Source of the DNA: CAAGNP01 sp045603545 | GTDB lineage: Bacteria > Bacteroidota > Bacteroidia > Bacteroidales > UBA932 | Direction: 5' to 3' | Length of the DNA: 60,656 bases | Assembly (NCBI GenBank): GCA_045603545.1 | Contig: JAZUMG010000046.1 | Coordinates: forward strand, 1-60,656 | In this document: positions 41,555-51,882 of the stretch, one piece after another | Numbering within the stretch: the stretch's first letter is position 1 | Layout of the letters: the number at the start of each line of letters is the position of its first letter | The notes under the pieces: model-generated | Seen by the model: the letters and a program-made list of their open reading frames with translations, nothing else | What the model was told of the DNA's origin: nothing | Database searches by the model: none | Program-made: the position numbers and the translations under genes

Positions 41555-42661
41555 ATGAACAAACTTGCCAGATATATTATAATAGGTACCATTTCGGTAG
41601 TTGTATGTGCACTTTTGTGGTACTTCAGGTCAATTCTCGTTTACATAGTGGTTTCAGCTGTGATAGCGATGATTGGTCGCCCGCTGGTCAGGAAAATCAC
41701 ATCATTCAAGGTGGGAAAATTTCAGATTCCCTCCTGGGTTGCAGCGATGATTACCCTGGTATTCATTCTTGGTACAGTGTTTTCCCTTTCATTTCTCATT
41801 TCGCCGTTCATCTCCCAGATCAGCAATCAGCTGGCCAGCCTCAACACAGAAAAACTCAATGGTGTGGAGGTGCTCAACAAGGTAAATGAATTTATGATAA
41901 GGATGTTCCCGGCACTCACCCAGGAGTTCAGAGTGGAAACGGTAATTATGGAAAAACTCAAGGAGATTGCCACCATAGGCAATGTATCCGGGGTGATATC
42001 CTCTGTAGTGGGAATGATGGCCGATGCATTTGTGGCCATATTCTCAATATGTTTCATATCATTCTTCTTCCTCAGCAAAGAGGGGACTTTTACCAACATA
42101 ATAGTTGCCGTCCTGCCGGACAAATACGAGGACAATATCCGCAGATCATCCAAATCCATTTCGGGACTCCTTTCGAGATATTTCGCAGGTATCCTTATTG
42201 AATCCCTTGGTGTGGCGACAATCAACTTCCTGGGTCTGCTGCTCATAGCCAAGATGGAACCATCTTTTGCCATCCTGTTGGCTTGCGTTTCCGGAGTTCT
42301 GAATGTTGTCCCTTATGTAGGGCCGCTAATAGGTCATATCATTGCATTTTCATCAAGTTTCCTTGTATACACAGCGAGCTCATTTGGCGGTTCCCTGATC
42401 CTTTTTGCCGGCGTTGTACTTGCCATTTTCCTTTTCACCCAGATGGTGGACAACTATCTCTTCCAGCCACTTATCTACTCAAGCAGCGTAAAAGCACATC
42501 CCCTTGAGATTTTCATAGTGATCCTTATGGGTGGACATATAGGGGGAATGGTAGGCATGCTGATCGCAATACCCACCTATACAGTTTTGAGAGTTATAGC
42601 CGGGGAGTTCCTCCCAAATTTCAAGTTTGTACAGCAGATTACCAAAGGGATCAAAAGGTAG
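41555..42661 (+). CDS. AI-2E family (TqsA/PerM) membrane transporter
   Basis: 368 residues from MNKLARYIIIG (ATG 41555). About seven membrane segments with the AI-2E family end MGGHIGGMVGMLIAIPTYTVLRV and LLLIAKMEPSFAILLACVSGVLNVVPYVGP (split, about residues 230-258). Members are described as exporters of autoinducer-2 or as Na+/H+ antiporters; no substrate can be set here. The upstream open frame is antisense to the peptidase and is not used. Confidence 0.88.
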   Translation: MNKLARYIIIGTISVVVCALLWYFRSILVYIVVSAVIAMIGRPLVRKITSFKVGKFQIPSWVAAMITLVFILGTVFSLSFLISPFISQISNQLASLNTEKLNGVEVLNKVNEFMIRMFPALTQEFRVETVIMEKLKEIATIGNVSGVISSVVGMMADAFVAIFSICFISFFFLSKEGTFTNIIVAVLPDKYEDNIRRSSKSISGLLSRYFAGILIESLGVATINFLGLLLIAKMEPSFAILLACVSGVLNVVPYVGPLIGHIIAFSSSFLVYTASSFGGSLILFAGVVLAIFLFTQMVDNYLFQPLIYSSSVKAHPLEIFIVILMGGHIGGMVGMLIAIPTYTVLRVIAGEFLPNFKFVQQITKGIKR

Positions 42662-42717
42662 CGAGCGTATAGTCCCAGCTATAAAACAGCAACAAAGCAG
42701 CATAATAATGGATAAAA

Positions 42718-42746
42718 AAAGGTGACCTCCGATGGAAGTCACCTTT
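42718..42746. terminator. Bidirectional terminator between the permease and TPR genes
   Basis: AAAGGTGAC (42718-42726) and GTCACCTTT (42738-42746), with further pairing toward the loop, between an A-run and TTT. Confidence 0.75.
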
Positions 42747-42766
42747 ATCATATAATCTCTAACCGA

Positions 42767-44083
42767 TTATTTGTCGTTTTCCTCAAGGAATGCATTGTAT
42801 TTTTCAAAGCCTTCCTGGTATTTAGGATCTTTGTCGCGGAAACGGAAGTAGATCTGTTTCAAACCGTCAGCGATAGCCAATTGGAACTCTTTGTCAGTAG
42901 TTACTGCAAATGCTTTCTCAAATGGATCGATAGCATCGATCAAAGCCTGCTCAAACTCAGCAAGAAGCTTGTCATAGGTCTCGTAATCGTTTACATCAAG
43001 ATTGTTGATCTCTTCCTGAATCTCAATTGCTCTGTCATAATAGGTTGAACCTACAGTATAGATACCATAAACATAGGTAGGGTCAATCTCGAATGATTTG
43101 TAGTAGCATTTGATAGCGTTCTCCATATCCTTCATGTTCTTGTAAACATTACCCTCTGCATAGTGAAGAGAAGCGTTGTTTGGCTCATTTGCTTGTGCAG
43201 TTCTGATAAGCTCAAGAACTTTGTGTGGATCGTCGTTGCTTTCAAGATAGATGTTGATCAATGAAACCAAGATACCCTGGCTTGTAGGATAAGCGATGAA
43301 GCCCTCGTTAAGAACAGCTTTAGCTTTGTCAAGATCACCTTGTGCTTTGTAAACCTCTGCAAGGTTAGAGAATACATCACCATCCTGATAGTATTGGATC
43401 TCCATACATTTCTCAAGATATTTGGCAGCATTCTCCTTGTCACCCAACATATTGAAAGTAACAGCAGTGTAGTATACGATCATGCTGTCGATCTTCTCTG
43501 TAACAGGGTTGTCAAGAACTTTAAGTGAAGACTCGAAATACTTGTTGGCTGTCTGGATGTCACCAAGGGTGTAAGCGGTCATTGCATCGTTGATATACAA
43601 ATCTCTAAGTTTTGAAAGCTGCATAGCGATATCCTCTTTTTTAGAAGCTTTTGCATCCACTTCATAAGCTTTCATAAGAGACTCATAAGCAGACTCAAGT
43701 GGCTCTTCCACTAGAGGTGCAGTCACTTTAATTACATCCAAAACGCCTTGTGGAGTGTAATACAACTCTTTGTCAGCATATACCTCTACAGTATATTCAT
43801 TGCCGTTAACTGTTTTTGTCTCTGTCGAAAGAACCTGCTGTCCTTTCAAAAGAAGTTTTACCTCCATAGACTGGGCGCCTACCCAAAGACCAATCTGTGG
43901 CTGGTTGTATGCGTCAACATAAGCCTCTGCCAATTTCAACCAAGATGCAGGAGCGGTTGCTTTCTTAGGATTCTCGACAGTTGCTTTAGCTTTGTCAAGA
44001 TTTTTAAGGACAACCTCTTTAGTCTGAGCACCAACAGAAACTGTCAATACCAGAGCTGAAACGATAAGTAATAATTTTTTCAT
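42767..44083 (-). CDS. Exported tetratricopeptide-repeat protein
   Basis: 438 residues. A signal peptide (MKKLLLIVSALVLTVSVGAQ) is followed by an all-helical protein with several TPR units (for example TAVTFNMLGDKENAAKYLEK, FSNLAEVYKAQGDLDKAKAV, YAEGNVYKNMKDMENAIKC). TPRs mediate protein binding, here in the periplasm. It lies 21 bases downstream of gyrA, a linkage common in Bacteroidales. Client unknown. Confidence 0.88.
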   Translation of the reverse strand: MKKLLLIVSALVLTVSVGAQTKEVVLKNLDKAKATVENPKKATAPASWLKLAEAYVDAYNQPQIGLWVGAQSMEVKLLLKGQQVLSTETKTVNGNEYTVEVYADKELYYTPQGVLDVIKVTAPLVEEPLESAYESLMKAYEVDAKASKKEDIAMQLSKLRDLYINDAMTAYTLGDIQTANKYFESSLKVLDNPVTEKIDSMIVYYTAVTFNMLGDKENAAKYLEKCMEIQYYQDGDVFSNLAEVYKAQGDLDKAKAVLNEGFIAYPTSQGILVSLINIYLESNDDPHKVLELIRTAQANEPNNASLHYAEGNVYKNMKDMENAIKCYYKSFEIDPTYVYGIYTVGSTYYDRAIEIQEEINNLDVNDYETYDKLLAEFEQALIDAIDPFEKAFAVTTDKEFQLAIADGLKQIYFRFRDKDPKYQEGFEKYNAFLEENDK

Positions 44084-44104
44084 AAAATATTATTTAGATA
44101 ATGA

Positions 44105-46600
44105 TTATAATTCTTCTGTGTTTTCTGCGAGTTTCTCCTCACTTTTGTTTACGCTGCATACAGCTGCAATACTGTCACCCTCTCTCAAACTGATAAGTTT
44201 GACACCCTGGGTGGCCCTGCCTGCAAGTCTGATATCCGATACAGATACTCTGATAGTGACACCCGATTTGTTAATTATCATCAAATCGTTTTCATCAGTC
44301 ACCTTCTTCACTGCAACAAGTGAGCCAGTCTTTTCGGTAATATTGATGGTCTTGACACCTTTACCTCCTCTGCTGGTCAATCTGTACTCTTCAATTTCAG
44401 ATCTCTTGCCGAAACCGTTTTCACTGACTACAAGTACATGGTTGAGTGCCCTGGCCTCTTCGTTTGCCTCTACAGTGATCATACCTACCACCTCATCATC
44501 CTCCTCAATGCTGATACCCCTTACACCTGTAGCGGTACGTCCGATAGCTCTTGCATCCTCTTCATGGAATCTCACACATTTACCGTTGCGGGCAGCAATA
44601 AGTATTTCAGAGTTACCGTCAGTAAGGGCTGCTTCAAGAAGCATGTCCCCTTCACGGATGGTGATGGCATTTACACCGTTTGTACGTGGTCTTGAATATG
44701 CCTCAAGGGTAGTTTTCTTGACCACTCCACGCTTGGTGGCAAGTACTATGTAGTTATTGTTGATATACTCTTCATCGGTAAGGTTAGGGACATTGATGTA
44801 TGCACAAACCTTATCATCCGGTTCAATATTGATCACGTTCTGAATAGCCCTGCCCTTAGAAGCTTTGGCCCCTTCCGGGATCTCATATACTTTAAGCCAG
44901 AAGCATTTTCCGTTCTGGGTAAAGAAGAGCATGGTGCTGTGCATATTTGCCACATAGATATGCTCGATGAAATCCTCTTCACGGGTAGTGCTACCTTTTG
45001 CACCCACACCACCTCTATTCTGGAGTTTGTACTCGGTAAGTGGTGTTCTCTTGATATAACCAAGGTGCGATATGGTGATGACCACATCCTCATTCGGATA
45101 GAAGTCCTCCGGGTTGAAGTCATCGGCAGAGAGTTCGATCTGCGATCTTCTTGGATCTCCATATTTGGACTTAAGCTCCTGAAGTTCAGTCTTTATCATA
45201 TTCATCTGAAGCTCTACACTTGCCAGGAACTCTGTCAAATTCGAGATCAATTTCATGAGCTCATCATATTCATTCTGAAGTTTTGCCCTTTCAAGACCGG
45301 TGAGCTGGCGGAGTCTCATCTCCACGATGGCATTTGACTGGATCTCAGAGAGATCAAATCTGGCCATCAGGGACTCCTTCGCCACCTGTGGTGTAGCGGA
45401 AGCTCTGATTATTGCGATAACTTCATCAATAAAGTCAAGCGCTTTGAGAAGACCCTCCAGGATATGTGCCCTCTTCTGAGCCTGTTCCAGTTCATATTGG
45501 GCCCTTCTTACCACCACCTCGTGTCTGTGTTTCACGAAGTATTTGATAAGGTCTCTCAAATTGAGTGTCTTGGGACGGCCATCCACAAGAACAACATTAT
45601 TGATGGAGAAACTTGACTGTAGCGGGGTAAGTTTGAAAAGGGTATTGAGTACCACATTGGCCACTGCACCCATCTTCAATTTAATGACGATACGCATACC
45701 TTTGTGGTCACTCTCATCGTTCACATAGGCTATGCCGTCAATCTTCTTGTCTTCAACAAGAGCCGCTATCTTCTCGATCAGCTCCTGCTTGTTTACCATA
45801 TAAGGAATCTCCGAAACGACTATGGTTTCCCTGCCGGAATTTGAGACCTCCACATCTGTCTTTGCTCTGACAACTACCCTTCCCCTTCCTGTCTCATATG
45901 CCTCACGGACACCCTGGATACCCTGAATGATGCCGCCTGTAGGGAAATCAGGTGCCTTGATGTGCTGCATCAGCTCCTCTGTAGTGATCTCGTTGTTGTC
46001 GATATAAGCACATATTGCATCAGCAGTCTCACCAAGGTTATGAGGTGCCATATTTGTAGCCATACCCACAGCAATACCCGATGCACCGTTCAACAGCAAA
46101 AGTGGAGCTTTAGCCGGAAGGACTGTCGGTTCAGGAATGGTATCATCAAAGTTCAGGCTGAAATCTACTGTATTCTTATCCAAATCAGCCAGACACTCTT
46201 CTGCCAGTTTCCTGAATTTTGCCTCTGTATAACGCATCGCTGCAGGGGGGTCACCATCAATAGATCCAAAGTTACCCTGTCCCTCAACAAGCATATATCT
46301 CATGCTGAAATCCTGCGCAAGCCTTACCATTGTATCATAGATACTTGCATCTCCGTGAGGGTGGAACTTACCCATTACCTCACCGACGATACGTGCAGAT
46401 TTCTTATATGCCCCGGTTGAATTCAAGCCCAACTCCGACATTCCGTACAACACCCTTCTGTGTACCGGTTTCAATCCGTCCCTAACATCAGGAAGAGCAC
46501 GAGAGACGATTACCGACATTGAGTAGTCGATATATGCACTCTTCATCTCCTTCTCGATATCAATCGGAATAATTCTACCCTTAACTTCCTGGTTTTCCAT
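44105..46600 (-). CDS. gyrA: DNA gyrase subunit A
   Basis: 831 residues. Breakage-reunion domain with RALPDVRDGLKPVHRRVLYG, the catalytic Tyr in AAMRYTEAKF, and six-bladed C-terminal wrapping domain containing the GyrA-box-like QNRGGVGAKG. With GyrB it introduces negative supercoils. The quinolone-resistance region reads HGDASIYDT, so the position equal to E. coli Ser83 is Ala and the Asp87 equivalent is kept. Cotranscribed with the TPR gene. Confidence 0.97.
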   Translation of the reverse strand: MENQEVKGRIIPIDIEKEMKSAYIDYSMSVIVSRALPDVRDGLKPVHRRVLYGMSELGLNSTGAYKKSARIVGEVMGKFHPHGDASIYDTMVRLAQDFSMRYMLVEGQGNFGSIDGDPPAAMRYTEAKFRKLAEECLADLDKNTVDFSLNFDDTIPEPTVLPAKAPLLLLNGASGIAVGMATNMAPHNLGETADAICAYIDNNEITTEELMQHIKAPDFPTGGIIQGIQGVREAYETGRGRVVVRAKTDVEVSNSGRETIVVSEIPYMVNKQELIEKIAALVEDKKIDGIAYVNDESDHKGMRIVIKLKMGAVANVVLNTLFKLTPLQSSFSINNVVLVDGRPKTLNLRDLIKYFVKHRHEVVVRRAQYELEQAQKRAHILEGLLKALDFIDEVIAIIRASATPQVAKESLMARFDLSEIQSNAIVEMRLRQLTGLERAKLQNEYDELMKLISNLTEFLASVELQMNMIKTELQELKSKYGDPRRSQIELSADDFNPEDFYPNEDVVITISHLGYIKRTPLTEYKLQNRGGVGAKGSTTREEDFIEHIYVANMHSTMLFFTQNGKCFWLKVYEIPEGAKASKGRAIQNVINIEPDDKVCAYINVPNLTDEEYINNNYIVLATKRGVVKKTTLEAYSRPRTNGVNAITIREGDMLLEAALTDGNSEILIAARNGKCVRFHEEDARAIGRTATGVRGISIEEDDEVVGMITVEANEEARALNHVLVVSENGFGKRSEIEEYRLTSRGGKGVKTINITEKTGSLVAVKKVTDENDLMIINKSGVTIRVSVSDIRLAGRATQGVKLISLREGDSIAAVCSVNKSEEKLAENTEEL

Positions 46601-46746
46601 TATTTATTTTATTTTCTTAATCTCTGTTACAAACTGCTAATTTACGACAAAAAATTAATCTGTACAAATAAGAAAACTAATTAAATCGATTAGATTTACC
46701 ATATCGGAGATTTTGATTAATTTAGCACCCCGATTGAAGACAAGAT

Positions 46747-49188
46747 ATGACGTTAAGACTACCGAAAGAGATCAATGAGATTGTCGGAATCTCACGCGAA
46801 GAGGCGATGAGGACCGGCTGTTACGACATTACCCCGGACCATCTGGTTCTGGGCATCATCCGTCATAAGGACAACTCTGCATATGAGCTCCTTATGAGAT
46901 TCAAAATCGATCTTCTGATGCTCAAGGAGCAGCTCAATAACCACCTCTCCCACGAGCACATAATCCCATTTGAGGAGTCAAGCAAAATATCTTTCTCCGA
47001 TCAGGTGCAGGAGGTTCTTAGAGAGATGATAGTATCGGCCCGCACCAATAAAATATCTTCACCCGACGCAGCTCGGATGCTTCTTGCCATTATCCGATGC
47101 GGCAACTCCCTCGCAGCTGCAATTCTCAAGGATCACGGGATGACAGCAGAGGCGATAACAGTATCATTGGAATCTGTCCCCAAGCCCCAGGAGCCTGAAA
47201 AGGGAGAAGAGGGGGAGAGTCTCGGCAAGAAAAAGACAAAAGCCTCAGCACTCGAAAGTTACAGCTACGATCTGACCCGCGCTGCAGAGGAGGACAAGCT
47301 TGATCCCGTCGTAGGAAGGGAAAAGGAGATAGAGCGTCTGGCCCAGATCCTGTGTCGCCGCCGCAAGAACAACCCTGTACTCATCGGTGAGCCCGGCGTC
47401 GGCAAATCTGCAATAGTGGAGGGGCTCGCAATCAGAATTGCACGAAAGAAAATCTCCAGGGCATTGCTCAACAAAAGGATTGTTTCACTCGACCTCGGAT
47501 CAATTGTGGCAGGAACCAAATTCAGAGGGCAGTTTGAAGAGAGGATCAAGGCAATAATCAATGAACTCAAGGACAAGCCCAATATAATACTGTTCATCGA
47601 CGAGATGCACACCCTCGTGGGTGCGGGTGGAGCCCAAGGTTCCCTCGATGCAGCAAATCTCCTCAAACCGGCACTCTCCCGAGGAGAGATCCAATGCATA
47701 GGTGCCACAACCCTTGATGAATTCCGCGAGGTTATAGAGAAGGATGGAGCCCTTGAGAGACGTTTCCAGAAAGTAATGGTGGAGCCATCGACATACGAGG
47801 AGACGCTTGACATCCTGCAAAACATAAAGGCGCGCTACGAAAAACACCACAGGGTTCATTATACAGATGAGGCCATTAAAGCCTGCATTTCCCTATCTGC
47901 CAGATATATAACAGACCGTTGTCTCCCAGATAAAGCGATAGATGCACTCGACGAGGCAGGTGCCAGGGCGCACGTCAGAAACCTCAGCGCACCCAAGAAA
48001 ATCCTGGAACTCGAAAGAGCTCTGGATGAGATAAAAATCGATAAAAGGGCAGCTGTTTCCGAGGAGGATTTCCAGAGGGCCGGAGAGATCCATCTTACCG
48101 AAAAAATGGTAGAGAAGAGATACCTGGCGGAGATGAAAAAATGGAGTGCACAGGAGGCAAACAGTGCCATAGAGATTGGGGCTGATGACATCGCCTCTGT
48201 AATCTCCCTGATGACAGGAATCCCTGTAAACAGGATAGCCATGTCTGAGAGCAACAAGCTCCTCACCATGGACAAAACCCTCAAAAAACAGATAATAGGT
48301 CAAGATGAGGCGGTAGAGAAAATTGTCCGAGCCATAAGACGCAACAGGGCTGGTCTCAAAAACCCCAACAAGCCTATCGGAACGTTCCTTTTCCTTGGCC
48401 CCACAGGTGTAGGTAAAACACAGCTGGCCAAGGTATTGGCAGAATTCATGTTCGACTCACAGGACAGTCTTATACGGGTTGACATGTCCGAATATATGGA
48501 GAAATTTGCTGTAAGCAGACTCATCGGAGCCCCTCCGGGTTATGTCGGCTACAAAGAGGGGGGACAACTAAGTGAGAGGGTAAGGAGAAAGCCCTACTCT
48601 GTAGTACTTCTCGATGAGATAGAGAAGGCTCATCCCGACATATTCAATCTGCTTCTGCAAGTGCTTGACGAAGGGCGTATGACCGACTCCAACGGGCATC
48701 ACATTGACTTCAGAAACACAGTCCTTATCCTCACCTCAAATGTAGGAAGCCGCGAGCTTAAAGAGTTCGGAGGGGGGATAGGTTATGTCAACAATGTTGC
48801 AGGTGAGAAGGACAAAAAGAACAAATCAATTGTCGAGAAGGCTATCGACAAAACTTTCAACCCTGAGTTCCTGAACCGTCTGGATGAGCAGATCTTTTTC
48901 AATGAACTCTCCAAAGAGGACATCGAAAAAATCATAGACATCGAGCTCGCCGACCTGCACAAAAGGGTTGAAGAGGCCGGCTACAAACTCTCGCTCAGAA
49001 AGGGTGCCAAGAGGTTTATCGCAGATGTAGGCTACGACCCCCGCTATGGCGCCAGACCCCTCAAGAGGGCCATTCAGAGATATGTGGAAGATGTGGTGGC
49101 AGAAGCTATCCTTTCGAGCCGATATGCACCTGGCAGCACCATAACACTGACACTCAACAGAGCCAAGAACGACATTGTCATAGCTTAG
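46747..49188 (+). CDS. clpC: ATP-dependent Clp protease ATP-binding subunit ClpC
   Basis: 813 residues. N-terminal Clp-N repeat domain, AAA1 with GEPGVGKSAIVEGLA and FIDEMHTLVGAG, a short middle region, AAA2 with LGPTGVGKTQLAKVLAEFMF and VVLLDEIEKAHPDI, and the ClpB D2-small domain (YDPRYGARPLKRAIQR). It unfolds substrates for ClpP. The short middle domain supports ClpC/ClpA-type over ClpB. Divergent from gyrA, as in other Bacteroidales. Confidence 0.93.
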   Translation: MTLRLPKEINEIVGISREEAMRTGCYDITPDHLVLGIIRHKDNSAYELLMRFKIDLLMLKEQLNNHLSHEHIIPFEESSKISFSDQVQEVLREMIVSARTNKISSPDAARMLLAIIRCGNSLAAAILKDHGMTAEAITVSLESVPKPQEPEKGEEGESLGKKKTKASALESYSYDLTRAAEEDKLDPVVGREKEIERLAQILCRRRKNNPVLIGEPGVGKSAIVEGLAIRIARKKISRALLNKRIVSLDLGSIVAGTKFRGQFEERIKAIINELKDKPNIILFIDEMHTLVGAGGAQGSLDAANLLKPALSRGEIQCIGATTLDEFREVIEKDGALERRFQKVMVEPSTYEETLDILQNIKARYEKHHRVHYTDEAIKACISLSARYITDRCLPDKAIDALDEAGARAHVRNLSAPKKILELERALDEIKIDKRAAVSEEDFQRAGEIHLTEKMVEKRYLAEMKKWSAQEANSAIEIGADDIASVISLMTGIPVNRIAMSESNKLLTMDKTLKKQIIGQDEAVEKIVRAIRRNRAGLKNPNKPIGTFLFLGPTGVGKTQLAKVLAEFMFDSQDSLIRVDMSEYMEKFAVSRLIGAPPGYVGYKEGGQLSERVRRKPYSVVLLDEIEKAHPDIFNLLLQVLDEGRMTDSNGHHIDFRNTVLILTSNVGSRELKEFGGGIGYVNNVAGEKDKKNKSIVEKAIDKTFNPEFLNRLDEQIFFNELSKEDIEKIIDIELADLHKRVEEAGYKLSLRKGAKRFIADVGYDPRYGARPLKRAIQRYVEDVVAEAILSSRYAPGSTITLTLNRAKNDIVIA

Positions 49189-49274
49189 TCTTCTTCTTCC
49201 TCTTCCGCTGCAGGCTGTACAAAAAAAACAGAGCCAACAGAAGCGATGCAATAAAATATCCATTTATTTTATAG

Positions 49275-50069
49275 TCAGGGGCAAGTATATAAAAATTTCT
49301 TACTGCCCTTGTTATACATCTCATAGTAATCACCGCTGTAAACATCCAGCAATGAGTATTTTCTGACAGAATACCGCTGACATGAAATGCTGTCCACTAT
49401 ATATTTCACAGGGGCTCTCTCCCCTATCTCCTTGAATCCAAGCTGTATATAAGCACCACCTGTAGACCATTCATTGTCCGAATAGCTCATCACCTCCACC
49501 GGCATCCCCACCTTCTGCCCCATTTCGGCAGCATCTTTAAGGAATGCTTTGAGCAATTTTCCCATTCCACCTACAACACGTGTCCCCGGTACAGAGGCAT
49601 ATCTCACCCACTCGAAAGAGAGATAGGTGCGGCCATCTTCGCGAGGCATAGGCCTTGGCTTGGAGAATGTGGCCACTGCCACCATCTCATCTCCGCAAAA
49701 GAGGGTATAACGGTGCTTGCATTGGGCGTTGCCGTAAGAGTGATATTGATCCAAAAAATCTGCCACCTGCGGTGCGATGGAACTCCCTGATATAATTTTG
49801 CACTTGCGGGCAAAGATGCTGCGGAAACGCCCAAGACGGGCCAGAATTCTGCTTCTGAGAACATCCCCTCCGGAGAACCACCGGTCCTCATATAGATACA
49901 GGCGGTCAAATGGGTGAACTGCGCCGGACGGAGCATCCGACTGAGCAGCAGCATCGCGTGGGACGAGCACTATCTCCAGATTGTACTCCGGAAAAAGGAA
50001 GGTCTCCCCCTGCAGGGTGAACGCTACCCCACTGCTTTCCAAAAACTCTATAAATGACTGCCTGAACAT
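49275..50069 (-). CDS. GNAT/Mom-like acyltransferase-fold protein, function unknown
   Basis: 264 residues from MFRQSFIEFLESSG (ATG 50069), just after a near-consensus box (50080-50087, TATATTTA on the minus strand). The C-terminal part has features of Mom/GNAT-type proteins: FLDQYHSYGNA, FCGDEMVAVATFSKPR, FEWVRYASVPGTRVVGGMGKLLKAFL. The N-terminal 100 residues match nothing I know. Mom proteins modify adenine in phage DNA, but a DNA substrate for this protein is only a guess. Confidence 0.65.
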   Translation of the reverse strand: MFRQSFIEFLESSGVAFTLQGETFLFPEYNLEIVLVPRDAAAQSDAPSGAVHPFDRLYLYEDRWFSGGDVLRSRILARLGRFRSIFARKCKIISGSSIAPQVADFLDQYHSYGNAQCKHRYTLFCGDEMVAVATFSKPRPMPREDGRTYLSFEWVRYASVPGTRVVGGMGKLLKAFLKDAAEMGQKVGMPVEVMSYSDNEWSTGGAYIQLGFKEIGERAPVKYIVDSISCQRYSVRKYSLLDVYSGDYYEMYNKGSKKFLYTCP

Positions 50070-50274
50070 AAATTGGGCGTAAATATACTTATTTTTACCA
50101 CAAAAGCGACAGAGGGCAGCACCATAGGCACTACCCTCTAAATCCCCCTTGATTGTTCTACTGAATGGATATTCATCCACATCACCATCCAATATAGCCT
50201 TGATACCCTGCCGCTACAGGCATATAGACATGGTCCGAATAAAGGGTATCCACTCAGGTTTGCAACAAAAAAAA

Positions 50275-50299
50275 GAGGCTGGCCCAAAAGGTCAGCCTC
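50275..50299 (-). terminator. Terminator of the 50.4-57.0 kb operon
   Basis: GAGGCTGGCC (50275-50284) pairs with GGTCAGCCTC (50290-50299) with one wobble; an A-run upstream (50266-50274) is the U-tract for minus-strand transcripts. The rest of the 50070-50400 gap holds nothing else I can support. Confidence 0.78.
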
Positions 50300-50400
50300 A
50301 ATTCGTCTTTCAATCCAGCCTTTCGGCTAAACCTTGTATCATGTCGTAAAGGTAGATAAAATTCTGGTTTCTGCAGACTTTCTGGAAGATAGAATCGAAA

Positions 50401-51879
50401 TCAAAGTTTAATGACCTTCAGTAGTTTAACGTCTGGCATTTCCATACCGATAGGTGCGTTAATGTATGTTGGGTCGCATATCAGGTACTTCCTGCCGTTC
50501 ACTTTGATGTGATCTCCAGAAATGTCTTCATCAAATGCCACGGCTGTTGCAAGGTGACCTTCGTAGTGCAGGAATACTACATCAAGGTTCATCAAGTCCC
50601 GTATCAGTCGCGAGAACAGTATCGATCTGTCTTCGCAGTCGCTATATGGATAGTGAAGTGTTTCAGCGGCAAATAGAGGGCGTTCATACCCCCAGTATTC
50701 TCCATCTGTTTTGTATTCGAATGCTGTTTGAACAAAGTTCAGAAGAATGTTTGCGGCTTCTTTCTGTGACTTTCCTGCGATTGCTGATTTCAGGGCGGGA
50801 TATAATGTGGCCTGAATCTCGGAATCTAATGGTGCATTGGCATAATATACCCATGATGTACCAGGTTCTTCCTTCCTGAATGGACAAGGATATGTATCAT
50901 AGAAATCTATCATATTCCTGTTAGTCCTTACAGATGCTGAAACATTACGATATGCCTCCGACACCAATATCCTTTCAGAATTTGGCGAATATCCAAACTT
51001 TTGTTGTTTATTAATTGAAAGGTTAATGCCATCCTCATTTGGAAAACCTTTCTTCATGATATAGATGCTGTTGCAATCTGTGTTTTCAAACAAATAGAAA
51101 TCTTCACCATCTATCGTGACGCTTAGACAGTCATAGACTCCATCCTCAGTACCGAGCAATAAACAAAGTCTGTCAGTTCCTAAACGCCCCATCCTTAACT
51201 TGTAGCCTGAATTAGCCATCACATACGCTGTCATGACAACAGCCTCATCTCTTGACCCATATATTTTATCTGCAGTCGTCTTAATCAATTGATAATATCC
51301 CCAGTCGCATAATTTCAGACTCTCTTTAAGAGCAATACAATCCGTCATTACATTGTCGTAAGATGGAGATGACAACGCTTCCCACATATCAGCGACTGAA
51401 TCCTCATCTACACCTTTAAGCATGATCTTATCCGACTGATCAAAACCTACCCTACATTCGGCACCATAAAAATCGAACGATATTGCAGGTTTGTCAGGAG
51501 ACGGTTTTGGCTCCGGCAGTGGAATGATCGGGACATGCGGAGTGTCATCCAGATTCCCGAAATCAATATCCGGGATGTCTATCTCCTCATCAGGTATGTC
51601 AATATCATCATCCAGCTCCGGCAAGACTACCGGAGGAACATATGGCTCTTTCTCAGGCTTGCGGACTGGTGCATTACTGTTGAACTTCTCCCATGTCTGC
51701 CTTACATATTCGACGAATTCAGCATTTGCCTTTGCGCGGTAATCTGAAAATTCCTTTTCTTTTTGAGACTTATATGCGTTAAACTTATCTTGAGCCTGAC
51801 GTTTGTATTCATCAAAAGTCTGGGCTGACATTGACAGACAGCCCAGAACAAAAACAAGTGTGACAAAAATCTTTTTCAT
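50401..51879 (-). CDS. Secreted transglutaminase-like protein
   Basis: 492 residues. Signal peptide (MKKIFVTLVFVLGCLSMSAQ), a charged helical stretch (about 22-75), a Pro/Asp-rich low-complexity linker (about 80-135: VVLPELDDDIDIPDEEIDIP), and a C-terminal transglutaminase-like fold with Cys (YPYSDCEDRSILFSRL), His (HYEGHLATAVAF) and Asp (YLICDPTYINAP). Such exported proteins act as peptidases, amidases or cross-linkers of envelope peptides. Last gene of its operon. Confidence 0.82.
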   Translation of the reverse strand: MKKIFVTLVFVLGCLSMSAQTFDEYKRQAQDKFNAYKSQKEKEFSDYRAKANAEFVEYVRQTWEKFNSNAPVRKPEKEPYVPPVVLPELDDDIDIPDEEIDIPDIDFGNLDDTPHVPIIPLPEPKPSPDKPAISFDFYGAECRVGFDQSDKIMLKGVDEDSVADMWEALSSPSYDNVMTDCIALKESLKLCDWGYYQLIKTTADKIYGSRDEAVVMTAYVMANSGYKLRMGRLGTDRLCLLLGTEDGVYDCLSVTIDGEDFYLFENTDCNSIYIMKKGFPNEDGINLSINKQQKFGYSPNSERILVSEAYRNVSASVRTNRNMIDFYDTYPCPFRKEEPGTSWVYYANAPLDSEIQATLYPALKSAIAGKSQKEAANILLNFVQTAFEYKTDGEYWGYERPLFAAETLHYPYSDCEDRSILFSRLIRDLMNLDVVFLHYEGHLATAVAFDEDISGDHIKVNGRKYLICDPTYINAPIGMEMPDVKLLKVIKL

Positions 51880-51882
51880 TTC

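Noticed and set aside
50070..50192. 41-residue N-terminal extension of the GNAT-like gene
   Set aside because: A promoter-like box lies inside the extension and the conserved-looking part begins at MFRQSFIEF, so the start at 50069 is preferred.
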